Source: Devosia sp. (GTDB taxonomy: Bacteria > Pseudomonadota > Alphaproteobacteria > Rhizobiales > Devosiaceae). From it: a stretch of DNA of 23,641 bases. Location: contig JAQGJI010000020.1 in assembly GCA_028290685.1 (NCBI GenBank), positions 1 through 23,641 on the forward strand, given 5' to 3'. Shown one piece after another: positions 6,471 through 16,710 of this stretch (the stretch's first letter is position 1; the number at the start of each line of letters is the position of its first letter). Under the pieces are notes generated by a model. It was not told where the DNA came from and did not search any database. It worked only from the letters and a program-made list of their open reading frames with translations. Made by a program: the position numbers and the translations under genes.

Positions 6471-7703
6471 TCAGCTTCGGTAATCGCCATTGATGGTGAT
6501 ATAGCCATGCGTCAGATCGCAGGTATAAACGCTGGCGCGGCCCTCCCCCAGCCCCAGGCTCACCGTCAGCTCGAGGTCCTCGCCCTTCATGTAGGCGCTG
6601 GTCGCAGCTTCGTCATATCCGGGGGCGCGTTCGCCATCGCGGGCCACGAGCAGGTCCCCGAACCGGATCGCCAGCTTGTCGCGGTCCGCCGGCTCGCCCG
6701 CCTTGCCCACGGCCATGACGACACGGCCCCAGTTCGCATCTTCCCCCGCGATGGCCGTCTTAACCAGGGGACTGTCGGCGATGGACTTGGCGATGCGAAA
6801 GGCGCTCTGGTCCGATACCGCCCCTTCCACATGGATGGAAACCTGCTTGGTGGCGCCTTCGCCGTCGCGCACCACCTGGATGGCCAGGTCGAACAGCACG
6901 TCCCGCAGCGCTTCGCCGAAGGTTTCGGCACGCGGATCCTCAAGGCTGGCAATCGGCTCCACATTGGCCTTGCCGGTGGCAAAGGCCAGCAGCGTATCGG
7001 ATGTCGAGGTGTCGCTGTCGACCGTGATGGCGTTGAAGCTGGTTTGCACGTGCCGTGCCAGCAGCGCCTGCAAGACGGGTGCTGCGACAGGCATGTCGGT
7101 CACCACAAAGCTCAGCATGGTTGCCATGTCGGGCGCGATCATGCCGCTGCCCTTGGCAATGCCATTGATCCGCACCTCGACGCCGTCAATGTCCAGGATC
7201 GCTCCGGAGAGCTTGGCAAAGGTGTCCGTCGTCATGATGGCCTTGGCCGGGTCCATCCAGGGGCTGTCGGCCAGCCGAGTTGCCATGGTGTCGAGCACGC
7301 CGGCAAATTTTCCTGCATCGAGCGGCTCCCCGATGACCCCGGTGGAGGCCAGATATATTTCGGCCGGAGTGCACCCCAGCGCCTTGGCTGCATAGTCGGC
7401 GGTCAGCTCCACGCTCTGGCGGCCCCTGGCTCCGGTAAAGGCGTTGGCATTGCCCGAATTCACCACGAGCCCGCGTGCGGTGCCATGGGGCAGATTTGCC
7501 CGGCACCAGTCCACAGCCGCCGAAGAGCATTTTGACCTGGTCAAAACACCTGCGGCCGTGGTGCCCTCGTCGAACGCCATCAGCAGGACATCGGTGCGAT
7601 TCTTGTACTTTATGCCCGCTTCAGCTGTCGCAAAACGCACCCCGGCAATAGCGGGCAGGTCCGGATAGGATTTAGGCGCGAGGGGAGAAACCGGGTGAGC
7701 CAT
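6471..7703 (-). CDS. argJ: Bifunctional glutamate N-acetyltransferase / amino-acid acetyltransferase
   Basis: A 410-residue ArgJ, which moves acetyl from N-acetylornithine to glutamate in the cyclic arginine pathway; bifunctional forms also use acetyl-CoA. It opens with the usual VSPLAPKSYPDLPAIAGVR and has the oxyanion region STGVIGEPL and KGSGMIAPDMATML, where self-cleavage occurs before the catalytic nucleophile Thr195 to give alpha and beta chains. ATG 7703 is preferred over the in-frame start at 7829 because ArgJ proteins normally begin here and AAAGG lies about 8 nt upstream. Whether it is mono- or bifunctional cannot be settled from this sequence. Confidence 0.96.
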   Translation of the reverse strand: MAHPVSPLAPKSYPDLPAIAGVRFATAEAGIKYKNRTDVLLMAFDEGTTAAGVLTRSKCSSAAVDWCRANLPHGTARGLVVNSGNANAFTGARGRQSVELTADYAAKALGCTPAEIYLASTGVIGEPLDAGKFAGVLDTMATRLADSPWMDPAKAIMTTDTFAKLSGAILDIDGVEVRINGIAKGSGMIAPDMATMLSFVVTDMPVAAPVLQALLARHVQTSFNAITVDSDTSTSDTLLAFATGKANVEPIASLEDPRAETFGEALRDVLFDLAIQVVRDGEGATKQVSIHVEGAVSDQSAFRIAKSIADSPLVKTAIAGEDANWGRVVMAVGKAGEPADRDKLAIRFGDLLVARDGERAPGYDEAATSAYMKGEDLELTVSLGLGEGRASVYTCDLTHGYITINGDYRS

Positions 7704-7880
7704 GGGGCAAGCCTTTTGGAGAGCGATTTGGCTCTTCGTGTGCCCCAAAGCCGTGCGGTTCGCAAGACGGGGAAAGCTTGCATGCTGAACGCTGCCGCTC
7801 ATCGATATCACTGCGGCGCCGGCCGCCATCCATCCTGAGGTGTTTCAGCGTTTCCCGATGAGGCAGCTTATAGTGGGGTG

Positions 7881-7902
7881 CATCCCGGCCTGCGCCGGGA
7901 TG
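7881..7902. repeat. REP-like palindrome between the parvulin gene and argJ
   Basis: CATCCCGGC (7881-7889), loop CTGC, GCCGGGATG (7894-7902): a perfect 9-bp stem, of the CATCCCGGC...GCCGGGATG kind that is widely repeated in alphaproteobacterial intergenic regions. It lies about 78 bp after the parvulin gene stop. On the argJ strand a good -10-like TATAAG (7872-7867) follows it, so the palindrome would overlap the -35 region of any argJ promoter there. Confidence 0.65.
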
Positions 7903-7979
7903 ACCGCGTGATATCTGACCAGACATTGCGGCTCCAACCAAGCCGCAATCGAGCCATTTCAGCCCCGCAGGGCTGAGCG

Positions 7980-8939
7980 TCACTGCGCCGCGGGTTCGGC
8001 TTGCTCGGCTTCCTCGGCCGCCTCGGTTGCCGTCTGCTGCTGCACGGCACTGGCGAGCGCCGGATCTGGAATATCGATTGCCACGCCATCCATCAGCCGC
8101 GCGACGGTTTCGTCAAACGTCGCCATCAGCAATTGCTGTTGCAGCTGCCCTGCGACCTGCTCGAAGGCTGGCGCAGCTGACTGGCGCTTTTCCTCCAGCT
8201 TGATCACATGCCAGCCGAACTGTGACTGCACGGGGTCCGATACCTGGCCCACCTCGGTCAGCGCATAGGCCGCGGCCTCGAACGGCGCAACCATCATGCC
8301 CTTGCCGAAAAACCCAAGGTCACCGCCATTGGCCGCACCGGGATCGATGGACTTTTCCTTGGCAAGGGTGGCAAAATCGGCGCCGCCCGCCAGCTCGGTC
8401 TGAACCGCCTTGGCTTCTTCTTCGGTCGGAACCAGGATATGGCTGGCGCGGACTTCCTCGGCCGGAACAAAATCGGCAACGAATTTGTCGTATTCGGCCC
8501 GCACGGCTTCTTCGGTCACGCCACCGGCAATGGCTTCGGCGAAATAGGCCCGGCGCAGGGCGCGATCTTCAAGATATTGAAGGCGCTGCTGGAACAGGGG
8601 CGTTTCACCCATCCCCGCTTCGCGGCCCGCTGCCGCCATCACCTTCATGTCGATCAGCACGCGCAGCAGGAACGGCTTGCGCTGTTCGGGCGGCATCTGG
8701 GTCAGTTCCTGGGTCAGATCCTCGGCCGCAAAGCTGAGATCGGCCTCGGTGATCGGCTCGCCCGCAACCGTTGCAACCACGGTTTCAGGGGTAATCGCGG
8801 GGGCTTCAGCCGCTGGCGCTTCCACGGGCGCGGCGGCGGGCGCCGCATCTTGCGCCCAGGCTGGTGCCACGGCGGTGGCGGCCATCATCAGGGCCAGAAC
8901 GCTGGCGCCGCGAGCAAGGCGCAGAGGGAAAAAAGTCAT
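7980..8939 (-). CDS. Parvulin-type peptidyl-prolyl isomerase (PpiC/PrsA-like), periplasmic
   Basis: A 319-residue exported foldase. The signal peptide runs to about APAWA/QDAA (cleavage near residue 29), followed by an Ala/Pro/Glu-rich linker, a SurA-N-like helical region (VVATVAGEPITEADL onward) and a PpiC rotamase domain (about 150-245) with VRASHILV, GGDLGFFGKG and SQFGWHVIKL. The C terminus is an Ala/Glu-rich tail. It should assist folding of proteins exported by SecA, whose gene is divergent from it. AAGGAG lies 10 nt before ATG 8939; a TTG at 8942, 7 nt from the same site, is an equally possible start. Confidence 0.93.
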   Translation of the reverse strand: MTFFPLRLARGASVLALMMAATAVAPAWAQDAAPAAAPVEAPAAEAPAITPETVVATVAGEPITEADLSFAAEDLTQELTQMPPEQRKPFLLRVLIDMKVMAAAGREAGMGETPLFQQRLQYLEDRALRRAYFAEAIAGGVTEEAVRAEYDKFVADFVPAEEVRASHILVPTEEEAKAVQTELAGGADFATLAKEKSIDPGAANGGDLGFFGKGMMVAPFEAAAYALTEVGQVSDPVQSQFGWHVIKLEEKRQSAAPAFEQVAGQLQQQLLMATFDETVARLMDGVAIDIPDPALASAVQQQTATEAAEEAEQAEPAAQ

Positions 8940-9313
8940 CAAGCTAGGTCTCCTTAGCCCAGCGCTCCAATATGGCGGCTGGGCACGTTGGTGATCGGCA
9001 AACCATGCGCTTGCCTTGGTGGTTGCGGCCTGCCCTCACATGTGAAATGGGCTAAAATGTGCCGCGCCGCATGTCGTGAGCGTCACCGCCGGGGACTCCC
9101 CCTCTCGTCCCGGTTTCCCGGCAGGAAAGGAGGTGTCGCCGATTTCGGCAGCGTTGACAAGACAAGGGCCCGCTCTTACATCTCAGCCGCTTTTCCGCCA
9201 CCCGGCGGGAATGGACACCTTACGAAGCCAGAAAAGCTTCTCGTCGCGCCGTCAGCCATGGCAAAAAACCAATTTCCTGATGCACTGCGATGAGCAATCA
9301 AAGGACCTGACAT
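8940..9313. other. Divergent intergenic region between the foldase gene and secA
   Basis: This 374-bp region encodes no convincing protein. It holds the ribosome site of the foldase gene (AAGGAG on the minus strand near 8950), a TAAAAT sequence at 9053-9058 without a matching -35, a CACATGTG palindrome near 9037-9044, and a TTGACA-based promoter candidate for secA (listed separately). The long leader this promoter would give secA (about 125 nt) has room for regulation, but I see no recognisable riboswitch or SecM-like peptide. Confidence 0.5.
9154..9182 (+). promoter_or_regulatory. Candidate sigma-70 promoter of secA
   Basis: A perfect TTGACA (9154-9159), 17-nt spacer, then TACATC (9177-9182, weak -10). 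Alphaproteobacterial housekeeping promoters often keep TTGAC well and the -10 poorly. Transcription would start near 9189, about 125 nt before the secA ATG. Confidence 0.45.
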
Positions 9314-12058
<2,745 letters not shown>

Positions 12059-12062
12059 GGCA

Positions 12063-12080
12063 GGGGCCATATCGGGCCCC
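12063..12080 (+). terminator. Hairpin just after secA
   Basis: GGGGCC (12063-12068), loop ATATCG, GGCCCC (12075-12080), starting 5 nt after the secA stop. There is no T-run, so intrinsic termination is uncertain; it may instead protect the 3' end. Confidence 0.35.
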
Positions 12081-12123
12081 GCTCGGCCAATCTCCTGCGC
12101 CATCTCCGGCCACACCGGGGTTA

Positions 12124-12142
12124 CCTCGGCCTTGAGCCGAGG
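12124..12142. repeat. Palindrome between secA and its convergent neighbour
   Basis: CCTCGGC (12124-12130), loop CTTGA, GCCGAGG (12136-12142). Read on the minus strand its centre is GCTCAAGGC, the same as in the palindrome at 12216-12238, so the two may belong to one repeat family. Confidence 0.5.
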
Positions 12143-12215
12143 GCTGGCTTGATCGCGGCGCAACCGCGCCGTGGGTGAACGCTCCTGCTGGCGGCAGCTT
12201 GAACATTTCGGGACG

Positions 12216-12238
12216 TGTCCCCGCTCAAGGCGGGGACA
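12216..12238. repeat. GC-rich palindrome after the uncharacterised envelope gene
   Basis: TGTCCCCGC (12216-12224), loop TCAAG, GCGGGGACA (12230-12238): a perfect 9-bp stem about 28 bp past the minus-strand stop at 12266. With the palindromes at 12063 and 12124, three hairpins fill the 207-bp gap between convergent genes, so it may end transcription on one or both strands. No T-run is seen. Confidence 0.6.
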
Positions 12239-12265
12239 GCACCGCGCACGCGCCGTCCGAGCGCG

Positions 12266-12907
12266 CTAACACGTCACCCGGATTTCCGCGAACCCGCTCA
12301 GGCTCCCGCCATCCGAAGGCACGACCGCAACCATGCATTGGCTGTTGGGCAGGCCGACCGTGCCACCCTGGGCGATCACCGTGCCATCGGCCAGCGTGAT
12401 GAAGCCGTTGTCGACCGCCCCGATCTCCACCAGCGCCGGCGTCCCGCACACCGGATAGCTGTCGCCGGCCGCCACCATGAAGCGCGTGCCGGTGGGCAGG
12501 CAATCCCCGCTTGTGGGCTGTGTGGCAGTGGCCGTGGGCGGCGCAAAGGCCTGGGCCGGTACAGCGGGAACAGGGGTTTCCCCCGGCCCGAACAATGAAC
12601 TGCGCCAGCTTTGTTCCAAAAGTGCCAGCCGGTTGGACAGATCGAGCAGGCTGTCACTTGCGGACGCATCGGCAGTGCCCCCGGCCTGCCCCTCCAGTTG
12701 CTCCAGACTCAGCCGGATTTCGGCGAGTGCATCGGCGACACCAGCCACCTCACGCTGCGTTTCCCCATAAACCCAGGCTGCGGCCCCTATGGCAACAACG
12801 CCCACAAGGCCCGCGACAAAACTCAGCATGGTTGCCGGCGCAACACGCCGCCGGCCCCTGCGCAGGGGTGAAGCTGGCTCGCTCGGGACGATTGGGCTTT
12901 CTTCCAC
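12266..12907 (-). CDS. Uncharacterised single-pass envelope protein with four-cysteine C-terminal domain
   Basis: A 213-residue protein I do not recognise. Residues 1-26 are a cytoplasmic, Arg-rich segment (LRRGRRRVAPAT). Residues about 28-47 are one membrane helix (LSFVAGLVGVVAIGAAAWVY). Residues about 50-105 look like a short coiled coil (IRLSLEQLEG, LLDLSNRLALLEQSW), followed by a Pro/Ala/Thr linker. The C-terminal 80 residues form a compact, probably beta-rich domain with Cys136, Cys154, Cys191 and Cys213, well placed for two periplasmic disulfides. The GTG start at 12907 has GGGAG 9 nt upstream. It follows the L,D-transpeptidase gene by 84 bp on the same strand, so an envelope role is a reasonable guess and no more. 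Confidence 0.75.
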   Translation of the reverse strand: MEESPIVPSEPASPLRRGRRRVAPATMLSFVAGLVGVVAIGAAAWVYGETQREVAGVADALAEIRLSLEQLEGQAGGTADASASDSLLDLSNRLALLEQSWRSSLFGPGETPVPAVPAQAFAPPTATATQPTSGDCLPTGTRFMVAAGDSYPVCGTPALVEIGAVDNGFITLADGTVIAQGGTVGLPNSQCMVAVVPSDGGSLSGFAEIRVTC

Positions 12908-12991
12908 AGAACGCGTCTCCCTTGAGCCAGTCGGCCAGACATCCAGTTACTCTGGCCGAGAATACGGCCTTTGCCGCTTCGGCTCCAGCCC

Positions 12992-14053
12992 CTAGAGGAG
13001 CCAGTGCGCCCGCGGATAGGGCACTGGCGCGGCTTTTCCGCTCATCACGGGCGTGACCTGCGGGCCCTGTCCGCCGCCAAACAAATTGCCGATGCCGCTG
13101 AACATATTGCCGACCGCCCCGCTCATCGCCTCGCCCCGCGCCTTGATCACCGCCTCTTCGCTGGCTTTCTTCTCGGCCGCCGAAAGCTGGCTGGCGATGG
13201 CTTTCTCGTCGGCCTGCTGCTGAGCAACGAGCACCGGATTGTGCGCCATGGCCGGACAAGGGCCCATGGCATCCAGAATGCCGTTGCCGGGCGCGTTGAA
13301 CACATATTGGCGCTCGCACACATCCCAGACCGGGGGCGCCTTGGTCAATTCAAACAGATCATAGCCTTCCTTGATGTCCTTCCAGAACGGGAAGTGCTCG
13401 CTCTTGACGTGCTGAGCCAGATTGGAGGCATTCATCTTGAAAGGGAAGATCTGCAGCTGGAAGCTGGAATTGCCGCCTTTAAAGGTTTCCCGCGCCAGGG
13501 CATAGATTTCGGCTATGCCATCGTCGGTCATGGCGTAGCACCCGCGCGACGAGCAATCCCCATGCACCATCAGATCGGAGCCGGTGCGGCCCCAGGAGCG
13601 GTCGAACTTGTTGGGAAATCCGGTGTTGAACGACAGATAGAAGTTGGACCTGGGGTTCATCAGGCCCGGCGTGATCGTATAGAACCCCTCCGGGCTCTGG
13701 CGGTCGCCTTCCTTGATCTTGGGGCCCAGATCCCCTGAAAAGGCGCAGATTTCATAGCTCTTGAACATGCGGAAGTCGCCCGCATTGGTGCGCTTCCACA
13801 CTTCGAGGGTTTTTTCCTGCTTGAAGATGCGGATCACCATGGCCTGGCCCGGATCGGACCCCATGGCCTTGAGCGCACTGACCACGCTGCTTTGCAGCGG
13901 CTGGTTGTGGCGATTGCTGTTGCTCTTGGGCAGAAAGCCACCACAGGCGGCAAGCCCAAAGGCGACCCACAACAAGATCAGCACCGAACAGAATTTGCGT
14001 ACAGCGATGGCGGTCAAAATGGCAGCCCAGAGCGGAAACAAGGAGTGACCCAT
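12992..14053 (-). CDS. YafK-type L,D-transpeptidase, probable lipoprotein
   Basis: A protein of about 353 residues with a YkuD catalytic domain of the YafK subgroup, enzymes that form or edit 3-3 cross-links or protein attachments of peptidoglycan. The catalytic motif is HGDCSSRGCYAMTDDGI (His164, Cys172). Upstream MVIRIFKQEKTLEVWK and SPEGFYTITPGLMNP are typical. The N terminus carries a hydrophobic signal ending LAACGG, a lipobox. Beyond the catalytic domain an extension of about 100 residues contains an Ala/Glu/Lys-rich helix and a Gly/Met-rich stretch (GAVGNMFSGIGNLFGGG). The start is uncertain: ATG 14053 lacks a good ribosome site, and an in-frame TTG nearer the signal (residue 14) or the ATG at 14116 are alternatives. 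Confidence 0.88.
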   Translation of the reverse strand: MGHSLFPLWAAILTAIAVRKFCSVLILLWVAFGLAACGGFLPKSNSNRHNQPLQSSVVSALKAMGSDPGQAMVIRIFKQEKTLEVWKRTNAGDFRMFKSYEICAFSGDLGPKIKEGDRQSPEGFYTITPGLMNPRSNFYLSFNTGFPNKFDRSWGRTGSDLMVHGDCSSRGCYAMTDDGIAEIYALARETFKGGNSSFQLQIFPFKMNASNLAQHVKSEHFPFWKDIKEGYDLFELTKAPPVWDVCERQYVFNAPGNGILDAMGPCPAMAHNPVLVAQQQADEKAIASQLSAAEKKASEEAVIKARGEAMSGAVGNMFSGIGNLFGGGQGPQVTPVMSGKAAPVPYPRAHWLL

Positions 14054-14247
14054 TAGGGTCCGAATAGTTACCACAGCATGAGAACTGCTGGTGAACGAAC
14101 CGTTAGCACGGGGCAAATCAGCGTGAAAGGCGGTGTCAAATCACGCAAGCGTGCGAAAAGTCCTTGGCGCCAATGCCCCTTAGCCTCCCCTTTCGCGCGA
14201 GTATTCACCTGGGGGCTTCCGCATTTTGCAGGTAACGGGCGCCATCG

Positions 14248-14265
14248 CCTCCCTCAAGGGGGAGG
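14248..14265. repeat. CCTCCC...GGGGGAGG palindrome, left copy
   Basis: CCTCCCTC, two unpaired A, GGGGGAGG, with one T:G pair. The outer sequence is the same as in the palindrome at 14378-14398. Confidence 0.5.
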
Positions 14266-14377
14266 GAGACGCAAGAGCCTGGCGTTCCGGGCCAGAACAT
14301 CCCGCCGTGAGGTCAAAAGGAACGCTCCCCCGTCGCGGAGCAGGTTGGTTCGGTCTTGCCGCAAGCGCGATGTGGTC

Positions 14378-14398
14378 CCTCCCCCAGCGAGGGGGAGG
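14378..14398. repeat. CCTCCCCC...GGGGGAGG palindrome, right copy, after accA
   Basis: CCTCCCCC (14378-14385), loop AGCGA, GGGGGAGG (14391-14398): a perfect 8-bp stem 17 bp past the accA stop. It could serve as the accA 3' end, though no T-run follows on the minus strand. Confidence 0.6.
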
Positions 14399-14415
14399 TC
14401 AGGTGGGGGCTGCGC

Positions 14416-15369
14416 TTAAAGCCCCATGCCGATTGCCAGGAACTTCTCGCGCCGGTGTTCGCGCACTTCCAGGCGTCCCTTGCCGGCAAAATCGGCCAGA
14501 AAGCTCGTGATCGCATCGCGGGTCGAATTCATCACCACCTCGGGATGCCGGTGGGCCCCCCCGGTCGGCTCGGGGATGATGCCATCGATCACCCGAAAGC
14601 CCAGCAGATCGGCCGAGGTGATCTTCATGTTGGTGGCGGCGTCCTGCGCCTTGGCGGCGTCGCGCCAGAGGATCGAGGCGCCCCCTTCGGGTGAAATCAC
14701 CGAATAAATGGCGTGCTCCAGCATCAGCACGCGGCTGGCCGTGGCAATGGCGATAGCGCCCCCCGAACCGCCTTCACCGATGACGATGGCAAGATTGGGC
14801 ACGCCCAGTTCCAGCGATTTTTCGGTGGAGCGGGCAATGGCCTCGGCCTGGCCGCGCTCTTCGGCGCCAATGCCCGGATACGCTCCGGCCGTGTCGACAA
14901 ACGAGATGACCGGGATGTTGAAGCGGTCGGCCATCTCCATGATGCGCACAGCCTTGCGGTAGCCTTCAGGCCGCGCCATGCCGAAATTGTGCTTGAGGCG
15001 CATTTCGGTCGAATCGCCCTTTTCCTGGCCGATCACGGCAACAGGCTGGCCCTTGAAGCGCCCGAACCCGGCCTGGATCGCGGCGTCCTCGGCAAATTTA
15101 CGATCTCCCGCCAGCGGGTGCCATTCGGTGATCAGGCCCTTGAGGTAATCCGACAGGTGCGGCCGCTGCGGGTGGCGCGCCACCTGCGTCTTCTGCCAGG
15201 GTGTCAGCTTCTTGTAGATCTCGACCAGAGCCTCTTCGGCACGGCTCGACAGGCGGTTGACCTCTTCATCGATGCTGACCGCGTGATCGGTTGCGGCCAT
15301 CGCCTTGAGTTCGGCGATCTTGCCTTCAAGGTCGGCTACCGGTTTTTCGAAATCAAGATAAGACTGCAT
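14416..15369 (-). CDS. accA: Acetyl-CoA carboxylase carboxyltransferase subunit alpha
   Basis: A 317-residue AccA of the usual length. With AccD it moves the carboxyl group from biotin carrier protein to acetyl-CoA, giving malonyl-CoA for fatty-acid synthesis. It begins with the typical YLDFEKPVADLEGKIAELK helix and has PQRPHLSDYLKGLITEWHPLAGDR, FGMARPEGYRKAVRIMEMA, the oxyanion/CoA region FVDTAGAYPGIGAEERGQAE, and GEGGSGGAIAIA. It lies 112 bp after xerD. As is common, accD is not adjacent. Confidence 0.98.
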   Translation of the reverse strand: MQSYLDFEKPVADLEGKIAELKAMAATDHAVSIDEEVNRLSSRAEEALVEIYKKLTPWQKTQVARHPQRPHLSDYLKGLITEWHPLAGDRKFAEDAAIQAGFGRFKGQPVAVIGQEKGDSTEMRLKHNFGMARPEGYRKAVRIMEMADRFNIPVISFVDTAGAYPGIGAEERGQAEAIARSTEKSLELGVPNLAIVIGEGGSGGAIAIATASRVLMLEHAIYSVISPEGGASILWRDAAKAQDAATNMKITSADLLGFRVIDGIIPEPTGGAHRHPEVVMNSTRDAITSFLADFAGKGRLEVREHRREKFLAIGMGL

Positions 15370-15443
15370 CCCACCCGCCTGCTCGGGGTCATCAAACGGA
15401 CCCGTGAATGTGGGCCGCTGCTGTTGCGCCCTAAAGTGGCCGG

Positions 15444-15472
15444 AAAGTGACGACGCAGCACCGCCAAGTCAA
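15444..15472 (-). promoter_or_regulatory. Weak candidate promoter of accA
   Basis: On the minus strand CTTGACT (-35-like TTGACT at 15472-15467) is followed after 17 nt by CACTTT (15449-15444), a poor -10. The xerD-accA gap of 112 bp allows an independent promoter. Support comes mainly from the CTTGAC element. Confidence 0.25.
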
Positions 15473-15481
15473 GACTTTGCC

Positions 15482-16390
15482 TTACCCCTGGGCCAGCGGA
15501 TGATGGGTTTCCACCAGATCGCGCAGTTTCTCGTCCAGCACATGGGTGTAAATCTGCGTTGTGGAAATATCGGCGTGTCCCAGCAGCATCTGCACCACCC
15601 GCAGATCGGCCCCGCCCGCCAGAAGATGACTGGCAAAGGCATGGCGCAACACGTGCGGCGCGACCCGGGCCGAACTGATGCCGGCGCGGCCCGCCAGCGC
15701 TTTCAGTTCGCGCGCGAACACCTGGCGGGCCAGATAGCCTTGCGCGCCAGCCGAAGGAAACAGCCATGGGCCGGGCTCAAGCGTTTCCAGATAAGCCTTG
15801 ATCGCGTCGCGCGCGCGATCGTTGAGCGGCACCACGCGCTCCTTGTTGCCCTTGCCGGTAACCGTAATGAAGCTTCTGTCCCGGATCACCGCCTGGCGGC
15901 GCAGGCTCACCAGTTCGGAAACCCGCATTCCGGTGCCATAAAGCAATTCGAGCAGCACATAGAGCCGCAGCGCGACGGCGCGCTCGGCCGGATCGCCTGC
16001 AGCATTGGCCTCCGCTTCGGCCGCCCCCAGCAACTGGTCCACCTCGGCGATCGAGAGCACCTTGGGCAGGGCCCGGCGGCTCTTGGGGCTGGCAATGATG
16101 CGCGTCGGATCGTCGCCCCGAATGGTGTCGGCACAAAGGAAACGATGAAATTGGCGGATCGCCGACAGTCGCCGGGCGCTGGAGGAGGCCGATAATCCAT
16201 CCCGGCGCAATTGATCAAGATAGGCGTTGATCGTTTCGCGGTCGGCACTCAGCAGGGTCAGTTTCCGGCCCGCGACATAGCCCGCATAATCGTTCAGGTC
16301 CCGGCGATAGGCATCGATGGTGTTTTTGGCCGCGCCGCGTTCGGCGCTGATCATTTCAAGAAACGCGCCGATCAGATGGCTGCCGTTCAT
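15482..16390 (-). CDS. xerD: Site-specific tyrosine recombinase XerD
   Basis: A 302-residue tyrosine recombinase that, with XerC, resolves chromosome dimers at dif under FtsK control. An N-terminal SAM-like core-binding domain (residues 1-90, with AKNTIDAYRRDL) precedes the catalytic domain. The catalytic residues are all visible: Arg156 (GTGMRVSEL), Lys180 (TVTGKGNKERVVPL), His246 and Arg249 (HVLRHAFASHLL), His272 (LLGHADISTTQIYTHV) and Tyr281. LLGHADISTTQIYTHV is XerD-like. ATG 16390 overlaps the stop of the upstream small gene (ATGA). Its steady housekeeping neighbours argue against it being a mobile-element integrase. Confidence 0.95.
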   Translation of the reverse strand: MNGSHLIGAFLEMISAERGAAKNTIDAYRRDLNDYAGYVAGRKLTLLSADRETINAYLDQLRRDGLSASSSARRLSAIRQFHRFLCADTIRGDDPTRIIASPKSRRALPKVLSIAEVDQLLGAAEAEANAAGDPAERAVALRLYVLLELLYGTGMRVSELVSLRRQAVIRDRSFITVTGKGNKERVVPLNDRARDAIKAYLETLEPGPWLFPSAGAQGYLARQVFARELKALAGRAGISSARVAPHVLRHAFASHLLAGGADLRVVQMLLGHADISTTQIYTHVLDEKLRDLVETHHPLAQG

Positions 16391-16617
16391 GGACTTGGCT
16401 GTGCCGGTTCTGCCGCAGGGGCTGTTTCCTCCGGCACTGCTGCCGGTGCGCTGCCGGGCAGGGCCGGCGCGCCCCCGCCAAGCAGGTCGCGCGCGGGAAT
16501 GCGAACCGTGACTTCCTTTGGATCGGGCTGGACAAGGGTGATAAGCGCGAACATGCCGGCATAGGCAAGCCCGGCAACAAACAGTAGTACGATAACGAGA
16601 CGGATCAGAGTGGGCAT
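16387..16617 (-). CDS. Small membrane-anchored protein upstream of xerD, unknown function
   Basis: A 76-residue protein: one N-terminal membrane helix (about residues 5-29, LVIVLLFVAGLAYAGMFALI), a conserved-looking juxtamembrane stretch (VQPDPKEVTVRIPARDLL) and a Pro/Ala/Glu-rich tail. ATG 16617 gives a natural membrane protein, whereas the same frame extended to 18261 reads antisense through aroK and aroB. It shares an ATGA overlap with xerD and is divergent from aroK. I know no function for it; it may be an anchoring subunit or simply a conserved small membrane protein. Confidence 0.75.
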   Translation of the reverse strand: MPTLIRLVIVLLFVAGLAYAGMFALITLVQPDPKEVTVRIPARDLLGGGAPALPGSAPAAVPEETAPAAEPAQPSP

Positions 16618-16685
16618 GGTGGTCCGGCGATTGAGTTTAGGGCAATGTGGCGCGAAATGGTTTCGTTTTGGTAGGCATAACCCAT

Positions 16686-16707
16686 CTTGAGGGCTTTGGC
16701 GCTCAAG
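16686..16707 (+). promoter_or_regulatory. Inverted repeat upstream of the aroK -35 (possible operator)
   Basis: CTTGAG (16686-16691), 10-nt spacer, CTCAAG (16702-16707), ending 4 nt before the TTGACA at 16711. The position suits a regulator site, but a 6-bp repeat can arise by chance and no cognate regulator is known. Confidence 0.25.
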
Positions 16708-16710
16708 TTC

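Larger units (their letters stand above)
14054..14415. other. Intergenic region between accA and the L,D-transpeptidase gene
   Basis: This 362-bp stretch has no convincing gene; its frames are low-complexity Arg/Pro/Ser shadows. It contains the upstream region of the L,D-transpeptidase gene and two Pu/Py-rich palindromes (14248-14265 and 14378-14398) about 110 bp apart, with a shared CCTCCC...GGGGGAGG core. The pair may mark the borders of a small intergenic repeat element. Confidence 0.5.

Noticed and set aside
9037..9058. CACATGTG palindrome plus TAAAAT as a plus-strand promoter upstream of secA
   Set aside because: No -35 at a usable distance; the TTGACA element at 9154 is a better candidate.
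15482..16390. XerD-like recombinase as the integrase of a mobile element, possibly using tRNA-Arg at 2507-2583
   Set aside because: All neighbours are core genes, the motifs are those of housekeeping XerD, the tRNA is about 13 kb away, and no att-like duplication of the tRNA 3' end was seen.
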